Shown: one piece after another, positions 33,664 to 40,091 of the stretch
Position numbering within the stretch: position 1 is the first letter of the stretch
Layout: each line of letters opens with the position of its first letter
From: Lachnospiraceae bacterium UBA7143
GTDB lineage: Bacteria > Bacillota > Clostridia > Lachnospirales > Lachnospiraceae
Direction: 5' to 3'
DNA: 40,091 nt
Assembly (NCBI GenBank): GCA_002491905.1
Contig: DKWV01000005.1
Coordinates: 1,576-41,666 of the forward strand
The notes under the pieces: model-generated
Database searches by the model: none
Seen by the model: only the letters and a program-made list of their open reading frames with translations
What the model was told of the DNA's origin: nothing
Translations under genes and position numbers: made by a program

Positions 33664-35370
33664 TCAAATATAGTTCATCAGGTTCGTCTGCATGATCTTT
33701 CCGGCCGCCATAAGTGCCGCATTGTAGGTCAGCTCAGAAGCGGTCAGTTCCACCGCGACTTCCGTGATATCAATACCCTCGTTGTCCTGCTGCAGTTCCT
33801 TGAAGGTTGCCTTCTGGTTCGTCAGCCTGTTGGAAATCAGCTCCAGACGGCTTCCCCTGGTAGCATTATCAGTTATGGCCACGTTGGTATCGGCCATATA
33901 TTGCTGGTATTTTGTGATCTGGTTCTCAAACTTGGTATGGATATTGTCGCGGATATAAGTTTTCGCCTTTTTCACGCCTTCCAGACGCAGGGCCAGGTCC
34001 TTATACTCCCTGCTGTCTTCCGGATAATCCTTCTGCTTTGTCTCCAGATTTTTTTCCAGCGTCTCAATCGCCTCAAACTGGTTGAGATAATGCTCAAAGT
34101 CATCCATGTCCCGCTGCACGTCGTGGGTAAAAATCTCATCCGCGCGGGTATTCACCTGGATCTGCTGGTTGTAACCCACATCATAATAGATGTCCTGATC
34201 CCTTCCCTGTTCACGCTGGGTATTGTACGCGGTTTTCCTCATATCCGGCGTTGCTGTCGGATCCGCCATATTCTTGGTCTCGATACAGTTGAAGTAATGC
34301 ACCGGATTGATATCGCCGTTCTTCCAGGTCGATTTGTTATAGTTGACCCGAAAACCGGTAGTGCTCGCATTGAAAGCCGCCTCGTTCAAATTCTTGTCGT
34401 AAAAGTCCTTGGAAAATACCATCTCGCCGCTGGTGGGAATATAAGCGATCCCCGTGAAGGGCTGGCCGTTAAAGGTTCCCTCCGCCACTGCCTTGTACGC
34501 CTCCTCCTGATCGGCAAACTCCACGATCTGAGGTATCTGCGCCGCCGCCACAGGATTGCCCTGCGCGTCAACCGCTGTGGTACTCAGGACAAAATTCCCC
34601 GCAGACGGAACCGCAGGCGCCTTCGCAGTCACCCTTGTGCCGTCCGGCATCGTGAACGTCATCTCCTGCGCATTGCCCTCCATATCGTTTGTCCCCAGGG
34701 AATCCAGGCTGTTATAGGAGAGGCGGAAGCGGTATACCGTGCTGTTCTGTACGGTCTGCTCGTAAGAGTTCTGATTGGTCACTCCGGCAGGCGCAACCGG
34801 GAACGTGGTCATATCCTCCACCGTATCGTACCCGGTATAGCTGATCCTGCTGATATCGTTAAACCCGAACGACTCATTGATATTGAAGGATACCGGGTGA
34901 TCCTTCATGTCCTTCATATCCTCCTCGGTGAAGGTCACCGGGAGATCCGTCCTGTAGCCGGAGAAAACAAAGCGGCCCGCATAGTCCACGTTCGCGCTGG
35001 AATAAAACTGTCCCGTCAGCTGTTTCATCTGGGAAAGCAGTATCCGAAGATCATCCGCCGTCTCATATTTATTCGCCGAAGTCGGACACTGCTTATAGAG
35101 GCCGTCGAGCACGTCATACACCGTCTTCATGGCGTCAGCGGTCACTGTCAGCCACTGGTCCGCATCCTTCGCATTCCTGTCGTTGTACTGTGTGACTGTG
35201 GTCACATTGCTCCGCAGACGCAGCGCCCTGATCGCCACCACCGGGTCGTCGGAGGGACGCACGATCTTACTCTGCGTTGTCATCTGGTTGGTGAGCTTAT
35301 CCGTTAAGATCTTGTTCTGGTTGATGTTATATGCGGAATTGTTCCGCATAATCTTATTGGTCATTCTCAT
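33664..35370 (-). CDS. flgL: Flagellar hook-associated protein 3
   Basis: 568 aa, longer than the usual 300-400 aa FlgL. The N-terminus has the flagellin-like D0 segment MRMTNKIMRNNSAYNINQNK and VRPSDDPVVAIRALRLRSNV. The C-terminus has EGIDITEVAVELTASELTYNAAL and ends KIMQTNLMNYI. A large middle region (about residues 150-430) is an extra exposed domain. FlgL joins FlgK to the filament. AGAGGG lies 9 nt before the ATG at 35370. It follows the second FlgK by 40 nt in the operon. Confidence 0.93.
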   Translation of the reverse strand: MRMTNKIMRNNSAYNINQNKILTDKLTNQMTTQSKIVRPSDDPVVAIRALRLRSNVTTVTQYNDRNAKDADQWLTVTADAMKTVYDVLDGLYKQCPTSANKYETADDLRILLSQMKQLTGQFYSSANVDYAGRFVFSGYRTDLPVTFTEEDMKDMKDHPVSFNINESFGFNDISRISYTGYDTVEDMTTFPVAPAGVTNQNSYEQTVQNSTVYRFRLSYNSLDSLGTNDMEGNAQEMTFTMPDGTRVTAKAPAVPSAGNFVLSTTAVDAQGNPVAAAQIPQIVEFADQEEAYKAVAEGTFNGQPFTGIAYIPTSGEMVFSKDFYDKNLNEAAFNASTTGFRVNYNKSTWKNGDINPVHYFNCIETKNMADPTATPDMRKTAYNTQREQGRDQDIYYDVGYNQQIQVNTRADEIFTHDVQRDMDDFEHYLNQFEAIETLEKNLETKQKDYPEDSREYKDLALRLEGVKKAKTYIRDNIHTKFENQITKYQQYMADTNVAITDNATRGSRLELISNRLTNQKATFKELQQDNEGIDITEVAVELTASELTYNAALMAAGKIMQTNLMNYI

Positions 35371-35410
35371 AAGTTACAGCCCTCTTTCTCTAATATTGGC
35401 CACCGCCATG

Positions 35411-37309
35411 CTAGACGCCAGTCTGTAGTATCAGTCTGTCGTACACTTCCGTCAGCACATTGATCATCTTGGATGCCAGCGTGTAGGCGTTCTCGTATTT
35501 CACCAGGTTCATGGCCTCCTCGTCCTCGTCCACACCGGAGATGGAAGTTCTCTGGTTGTCTATGTTCGTCTCCAGACTGTAGTAAGTCGCATAGAAAGTC
35601 TCGGCATTGCTGGCATTTAAAGTCGCATCCGACAACACGCACTCGAGGAACCCGCCCGCGTCCCTGCCGCGGAAGCTGAACTGGTTCACGTCGCTCATCA
35701 TGGAGATCACCGCCCGCACCTGATCGCACTGCTCCTTGCCTTCCACTTCGTCAACCCCGTCCCCTGTCGGGGGCTTTGTTCCAACTCCGCTATTCGTGTC
35801 AATATCCTTTCTGGTTCCCAGAAGGTCCGGATTCTTCACCACTGCGTCCAGAAGGGTGATATTGCCCGCCGTTATATTGTAATAGCCGGTGTTCTCCCCG
35901 TTCAGTGCGGAAGCGTCCAGCTCCTTCTGTTTATACTGCCCATCCTGTCTGACATAATCCGCGGTAAAGAGAATATCCGCTTTCTGCGGCGGGTCTTCCG
36001 CCGTCAGACCTTCCTTGAAAATATCATTTACCTTTTTCGTAAATTCACGCACCCACTCGTTCATCTGGTTCAGATAATAGGGTATGCCCTGATAATTCAT
36101 CTCGCCGCCTACGGAAGCATCCGACCAGACCTTCTCACCGGTCAACGGCACATCGCTCTTGTTGTTGTCAATCACGAAAGTGTATTCGCCGTTACCGTTG
36201 TATTTCCACTCTTTATAATAGTAAAGCTGGTTGCCGATATTGATTATGCCGCCCGTGTCGGAGAGATTACACTTACTTATATCCTGCAGATGGGATTCCG
36301 TCGTCTTGATATTCACAGTGGAAAAACTGTTGTAGAAAGATACCCTCGTCGCAGTACCCTTAAAATACTCGCCGTTGTTTCCGTCGCGCATCTCGACCAG
36401 ACCGCGGAGCTCACCACCCATAGAGGCATTGTAAAGGCTGAATTCCAGCCCGTCGCTCCACATGATATCGTAAAGGCCGTCCACATCGGTCTGGTTTACC
36501 TTCTCATCATCCGAGCGCGCCACGCAGGTCAGCGTCTTGTATTCATCCATATCCACCAGGGTCTGCCCGCCGGCAATCTTTACCATATATCTGCGTGCCG
36601 CTGTCTCATTACCCTCCTGATCCAGAATCGGCAGTTCCTGCGTCTGCACATCCACAATCGCGGAAAGCTCGTCGAGCAGCAGATCCCTTTTATCCCGCAG
36701 TTCGTTCGCCTGGCTGCCCGTCAGCTCAATGGTATTGATCTGCTTGTTCACCGTCGCCAGATCCTGCGCGATGGAATTGATCTGATCTGTCCGAATCTTA
36801 ATCTCGTCGTTTATATCTGACTGGAGATCCCGGAAATCCCCGTACATATTGTTGAAATAATCCGTCAGCGCCTTCGCCGCGCCCAAAAACTGCGCCTTCG
36901 TATCGGTGCTGCTGGCATTCTTCGTAATTTCCTGCAAGGTCACCCCGAGCTGGTCAAAAAGCGTCTTAAACCCCGTCTTATTGTCGTCCTTTAAGTACTC
37001 CTGAATCATATTGCAGTAGTAGAGCTTCGCGTCGTACTCGCCGAGCTTCGTCTCGTTCGCCCAGTATTTATGGTCGTAGAACAGATCCCTCACCCGCTCG
37101 ATCGCCAGAGTCTCCACGCCAGCGCCCGCGCAGCCGTATGTGGCAAACACACGCAGCGCGTTGGCCGCTTCCGTTTTTACCTCCTGCCTGCTGTAGCCGG
37201 CCGTCTGCACGTTGCTGATATTATTACCCGTAGTGTTCAGTGCGGCGTTGGCGGCGCGAAGTCCCGATGATGCAATTGTCAGTCCAAAAAATGTCGATGC
37301 CATATCCAT
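35411..37309 (-). CDS. flgK: Flagellar hook-associated protein 1 (second FlgK paralogue)
   Basis: 632 aa. The N-terminus has FlgK hallmarks: MASTFFGLTIASSGLRAANAALNTTGNNISN (in two segments) and VQTAGYSRQEV. The middle has VNKQINTIELTGSQANELRDKRDLLLDEL, and the C-terminus has EEAMNLVKYENAYTLASKMINVLTEVYDRL. It has six Cys (in GCAGAG, YYCNM, LTCVA, SKCNL, EQCDQ and LECVL), unusual for an extracellular axial flagellar protein. It lies 11 nt after the other FlgK. The start may be the first ATG (37309) or the one two codons on (37303); GAGAGG fits the second better. Two distinct FlgK proteins may form a mixed junction or be used alternately. Confidence 0.93.
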   Translation of the reverse strand: MDMASTFFGLTIASSGLRAANAALNTTGNNISNVQTAGYSRQEVKTEAANALRVFATYGCAGAGVETLAIERVRDLFYDHKYWANETKLGEYDAKLYYCNMIQEYLKDDNKTGFKTLFDQLGVTLQEITKNASSTDTKAQFLGAAKALTDYFNNMYGDFRDLQSDINDEIKIRTDQINSIAQDLATVNKQINTIELTGSQANELRDKRDLLLDELSAIVDVQTQELPILDQEGNETAARRYMVKIAGGQTLVDMDEYKTLTCVARSDDEKVNQTDVDGLYDIMWSDGLEFSLYNASMGGELRGLVEMRDGNNGEYFKGTATRVSFYNSFSTVNIKTTESHLQDISKCNLSDTGGIINIGNQLYYYKEWKYNGNGEYTFVIDNNKSDVPLTGEKVWSDASVGGEMNYQGIPYYLNQMNEWVREFTKKVNDIFKEGLTAEDPPQKADILFTADYVRQDGQYKQKELDASALNGENTGYYNITAGNITLLDAVVKNPDLLGTRKDIDTNSGVGTKPPTGDGVDEVEGKEQCDQVRAVISMMSDVNQFSFRGRDAGGFLECVLSDATLNASNAETFYATYYSLETNIDNQRTSISGVDEDEEAMNLVKYENAYTLASKMINVLTEVYDRLILQTGV

Positions 37310-37320
37310 TCACCTCTCTA

Positions 37321-39009
37321 TCATCTTCCCAGTGTGGAAAGCAGATGATCCAACATCTCGCTGATTACGTTAATATATCTGCTTGACGCGTTGTAAGCGT
37401 TCTGGTACATGATCATATTGGTCAGCTCTTCGTCGGAGGATACGCCTACAATCTGTTCCCTCGCATACTGCAGGGCGTTCGTAGCCACGTTCTGGTTTTC
37501 CTGGACCGCCCGGAACACTGCCCCGGTATTGGCAAGCTGGGCCACCAGATTCTTATAATAGTCCTTAAAGCAGACCGGCGTCGTCACGTTGGGATTCAGC
37601 GTGTACACCGCCTCCTCGAAAGCCTTCTTCAAAGCCTCCATCGTCTCGTTATCCTCGGAGTGTTCATCCAGACGGAAGGTCAGCAGGGACGGATTCTGTC
37701 GGAGTTCCTGGTTGATCAGAATGTTTCTCACCGTCCAACTGGTCTCTGGCGTCCCGTCCTCCTCTACCATTAGCTGAAAGAGTTGGTATGGCTCACCGTT
37801 CTCATCCCTCAGATAGTTGGATCCCGGGTTGAGGTCCGTCGCCCTCTGCGCCCCATCCGCAAGAATTGAATTGATCTTGGTGACGATAATATGCACGAGA
37901 TTGTCAAACTCCGCCTGCACATTCATCACAAGGGAGTCCTTGACATGCGTATTGTACCAGTTCTCCTCATACACACCATCCGAATTGATATCGTTCAGCT
38001 CGCCGTATGTGGCCCTGTGGTCGCCCCTGGCTAACAGCGTACCCTTCAGGGATCCGATATCCGTGTTAAACTCGGAGGATATCTCCTGGTTCAGGTTAAA
38101 GACCTCTGCCCCCTCTATATTTTCTTTCGAGACAATGGGGTTGCCGTCCTTATCAAACTTGTCATAATTCGCCAGCATTTTCCAGTATGGCGTGTAGAAA
38201 CCGGTCGTCGGGTCCTCATAAAGACACATTTCGTTGACCAGACTGCCCTTCACCAGATCCACCTGCTCAAAGCGTACGCTCACGTAGCCCGTCATATCCT
38301 CGGAGTAGGAAATACTGCCGAGCTTTCCCAGCTCGTCCAGAAGGTAGTTCCTGCGGTCACGCAGATCGTTCGCATGCTCCGGGCCGCCTTCAACCCTCGT
38401 AATCGCCCGGTTCAGGCTTTCAATTTCCTGCGCATAGCTGTTGATCTTATCAACGTCCGTCTTGACCGTTTTGTTCATATTATCCTGATAATCGCAGAGA
38501 CTGTTGTACACCTTCTGCGCTTTCGTGATAAATTCATACGCTTTCGTCACGAACAGATTCTGGTTTACCGAAGCGGTCGGGTCTTTTGCCAGTTCCTGCA
38601 CTGCACCCCAGAGACCATCCTTCGTGTTCTCCCCATCGTTCTCGCCTACAAGCGCCAAGGCAAATTCATGCCCCTCGTTGGATTCACCCAGAATATACTC
38701 AATCTCCTCTAAAGCCTCTGCGGAGACATCATAAAAAGACTGTCGTCCCGACTCGCGGCGATAGTTTCTATCCAACAAAAAATCTCTTTCCTGTCTTGTT
38801 CGGATATAATTGACGCCCAGACCTGTCTGTATCCAGTTCCTCGTAGTGTCTTTAGAGTGCGTGATATAGTTTCTCGTACCCTGCTGCACCTGCTGCCTGG
38901 TATACCCTTGGGTGTCTAAGTTAGACATGTTATGCGCAGTGGTATTCAGCGCATTGTTTGATGTTTGTAATCCTGATACGCCTATATAAAGGCTTGACAT
39001 TAATGACAT
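37321..39009 (-). CDS. flgK: Flagellar hook-associated protein 1 (first FlgK paralogue)
   Basis: 562 aa. N-terminal FlgK pattern: SLMSSLYIGVSGLQTSNNAL, NTTAHNMSNLDTQGYTRQQV. The middle has LNRAITRVEGGPEHANDLRDRRNYLLDEL, and the C-terminus has DEELTNMIMYQNAYNASSRYINVISEMLDHLLSTLGR. It shares the family pattern with the next gene but is clearly divergent from it, so the pair is an old duplication. FlgK connects hook to filament and is secreted by the flagellar export system. It contains three Cys. It follows flgN by 19 nt. Confidence 0.95.
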   Translation of the reverse strand: MSLMSSLYIGVSGLQTSNNALNTTAHNMSNLDTQGYTRQQVQQGTRNYITHSKDTTRNWIQTGLGVNYIRTRQERDFLLDRNYRRESGRQSFYDVSAEALEEIEYILGESNEGHEFALALVGENDGENTKDGLWGAVQELAKDPTASVNQNLFVTKAYEFITKAQKVYNSLCDYQDNMNKTVKTDVDKINSYAQEIESLNRAITRVEGGPEHANDLRDRRNYLLDELGKLGSISYSEDMTGYVSVRFEQVDLVKGSLVNEMCLYEDPTTGFYTPYWKMLANYDKFDKDGNPIVSKENIEGAEVFNLNQEISSEFNTDIGSLKGTLLARGDHRATYGELNDINSDGVYEENWYNTHVKDSLVMNVQAEFDNLVHIIVTKINSILADGAQRATDLNPGSNYLRDENGEPYQLFQLMVEEDGTPETSWTVRNILINQELRQNPSLLTFRLDEHSEDNETMEALKKAFEEAVYTLNPNVTTPVCFKDYYKNLVAQLANTGAVFRAVQENQNVATNALQYAREQIVGVSSDEELTNMIMYQNAYNASSRYINVISEMLDHLLSTLGR

Positions 39010-39028
39010 ATTCTACCGTCCTCAACAA

Positions 39029-39547
39029 TTACTGCCTGGCGTCAAAAGCCTTGTTGACTGTGCCGATCACATCACCGGTATTGCAGGCGCCCCTGTTATA
39101 ATTTGCCGTCTCCGGCGCCTTATTCATGGACTGTATAACCTGCATGTTAAACTGCACCATCTCCAATGCGCTCTCGATCAACTCCTTGTTCTGCTCGTTG
39201 ACCCTTTTTACCGCCTGGACATTCCTGCGCAGTTCGTCAAATACCGATGCCAGTTCCGCCTGTTCCTGAGGCCTGGCCGCCAGCATTTTAATCAAATCTA
39301 CAATCTTCAGCTTCGTAACATCCTTGTTAAGTACGTTCGCAATATCATTAACAGCTTCATTTCTCTGGTTATCCAGATGATTGATCCTGCTTACGACAAT
39401 TTGCTCCTCATCCGTGATCTGGGCTAAAGTTTTTACATCATCAGACACAATGGCGGGCGTTTTCTTCATGGACAGCTCTAACAGGTTCTTGTATTCCAGA
39501 TTTTCTTTCTCCAAAACCTCAATCAAGGTTTCCATCAAGCTTGCCAC
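39029..39547 (-). CDS. flgN: Flagellar export chaperone FlgN
   Basis: 172 aa from a GTG start at 39547. GGGAGG at 39561-39556 lies 8 nt upstream of this GTG, while the upstream ATG (39574) has no ribosome site, so the GTG is preferred and the protein begins MASLMETLIEVLEKEN. The protein is helical, with FlgN pattern LIEVLEKENLEYKNLLELS, ITDEEQIVVSRINHLDNQR and VKRVNEQNKELIESALEMVQFNM. It should bind FlgK and FlgL before export; both targets are encoded immediately downstream. It follows flgM by 45 nt. Confidence 0.9.
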   Translation of the reverse strand: MASLMETLIEVLEKENLEYKNLLELSMKKTPAIVSDDVKTLAQITDEEQIVVSRINHLDNQRNEAVNDIANVLNKDVTKLKIVDLIKMLAARPQEQAELASVFDELRRNVQAVKRVNEQNKELIESALEMVQFNMQVIQSMNKAPETANYNRGACNTGDVIGTVNKAFDARQ

Positions 39548-39592
39548 TACTACAACCTCCCGTTGGTAATCCATGAAACGGATTTACCGCGC

Positions 39593-39874
39593 CTAAAGAT
39601 TCTCAATCTCCTCATACTGCTTCATCAGCTTCTCGGCAAAGCTCTCGCCGCTCACATGATACGTGCCGTTCGCAATGCCTGCCTTGATGGGAGCCGTCAG
39701 CTCGCTTCTGATATCCTCCACCGCCGCAACCGCGTTCTTCGCTGTCTGGATATCCTTACCGATACTGGAGATCTGAATTCGGTCAGAATTCGCACTCTTA
39801 GCTGTATTCTGTGTCTTGGCCCTTCCCTTCGCGCCATAGACCTGCTGCACCTGTGTATAAGCCTCGATACGCAT
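39593..39874 (-). CDS. flgM: Anti-sigma-28 factor FlgM
   Basis: 93 aa, normal FlgM. The N-terminus is basic and disordered (MRIEAYTQVQQVYGAKGRAK). The C-terminal sigma-binding part has RIQISSIGKDIQTAKNAVA, VEDIRSELTAPIKAGIANGTY and HVSGESFAEKLMKQYEE. It holds sigma-28 inactive until secreted through a finished hook. AAGGGGG lies 8 nt before the ATG. First gene of the flgM-flgN-flgK-flgK-flgL-fliW-csrA set and preceded by a sigma-28 promoter, so sigma-28 drives its own inhibitor. Confidence 0.95.
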   Translation of the reverse strand: MRIEAYTQVQQVYGAKGRAKTQNTAKSANSDRIQISSIGKDIQTAKNAVAAVEDIRSELTAPIKAGIANGTYHVSGESFAEKLMKQYEEIENL

Positions 39875-39945
39875 ACAAATTTCCCCCTTCCTCGAAGGTT
39901 CATCTCCGAAGGAAATTTACCTCATTTCAATATCTTACATTATTA

Positions 39946-39972
39946 GTATCGGTTATTTTCCACAGGACTTTA
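39946..39972 (-). promoter_or_regulatory. Sigma-28 promoter of the flgM operon
   Basis: On the minus strand TAAA (39972-39969), 15 nt, ACCGATAC (39953-39946). It is the third copy of the TAAA-N15-nCCGATA pattern in the window. The flgM ATG is about 72 nt downstream. Confidence 0.85.
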
Positions 39973-40010
39973 GTGTTTCCTGTAAAAAATTAGGAAGCCC
40001 GCTCCACAGC

Positions 40011-40067
40011 AAAAAAGGAAAAGCGGTCTGACCTGCGCATACGCGCTGAAGTCAAACCGCTTTTTCC
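40011..40067 (-). terminator. Terminator after the tRNA gene at the right edge
   Basis: On the minus strand AGGAAAAAGCGGTTTGAC pairs with GTCAGACCGCTTTTCCT, with further partial pairing inside, then six T (40016-40011). It is a strong intrinsic terminator that isolates the tRNA transcript from the flgM promoter just to the left. Confidence 0.9.
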
Positions 40068-40070
40068 TAG

Positions 40071-40091
40071 TGCCGGCGACCGGAATCGAAC
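40071..40091 (-). tRNA. 3' end of a tRNA gene, cut by the window edge
   Basis: On the minus strand the last 21 bases read as the T-loop TTCGATT, T-stem 3' half CCGGT, acceptor 3' half CGCCGGC and discriminator A (40071). No CCA is encoded. The anticodon is outside the window, so the amino acid cannot be named; an acceptor beginning GCCGGCG is predicted. Confidence 0.85.

Noticed and set aside
33508..35307. 599-codon open frame on the plus strand
   Set aside because: Antisense to flgL and fliW, His/Arg/Ile-rich, with no ribosome site or recognisable domain.

Overview
The window looks like the chromosome of a motile anaerobic Firmicute, most likely a Lachnospiraceae/Clostridia member. The grounds are the AddAB (rather than RecBCD) recombination nuclease, FliW-CsrA flagellin control, a LytS/YesN-type sugar two-component system, strong AGGAGG-type ribosome sites, lipoprotein binding proteins and moderately GC-rich coding DNA with AT-rich intergenic gaps. 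The taxonomic call is inference from gene content. No phage, IS element or CRISPR array was seen.

Left part (1-6.8 kb, all minus strand): a tightly overlapping set that reads as a sugar-sensing system. It runs from a 63-aa protein and a DHH phosphoesterase through a membrane-anchored sugar-binding sensor protein, a LytS-type histidine kinase and a YesN-type AraC response regulator to a sugar-binding lipoprotein. A further minus-strand gene starts at the very left edge. The layout resembles the XylFII-LytS-YesN xylose-sensing module of clostridia.

6.9-14.5 kb: addB-addA (minus) for double-strand-break repair. They are flanked by two 63-aa paralogous small proteins in opposite orientation, each with its own near-consensus TTTACA-17-TATAAT promoter.

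14.5-18.3 kb: sulfur amino-acid genes, cysK and metNIQ (methionine ABC importer), each with a clear sigma-A promoter.

18.4-26.3 kb (plus strand): a glycosylation block. It holds one CgeB-like glycosyltransferase followed by six tandem GT2 glycosyltransferases with TPR-like C-terminal halves (SunS-like architecture), in three sequence subtypes. It ends at a shared terminator facing the flagellin gene.

26.4-40 kb (mostly minus): late flagellar genes: hag, a FliT/FlgN-like chaperone, fliS, fliD, flaG; then csrA, fliW, flgL, two flgK paralogues, flgN and flgM. A second CgeB-like glycosyltransferase sits on the plus strand between flaG and csrA. Three sigma-28 promoters (TAAA-N15-nCCGATA) precede hag, flaG and flgM. 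The hag leader carries eight GGA motifs, including one in the loop of a hairpin and one at the ribosome site, so the FliW-CsrA-Hag feedback loop can be read from the DNA. The right edge holds the 3' end of a tRNA gene with its terminator. The working model is that the glycosyltransferases decorate flagellin or other surface proteins. That is inferred from position, not shown.
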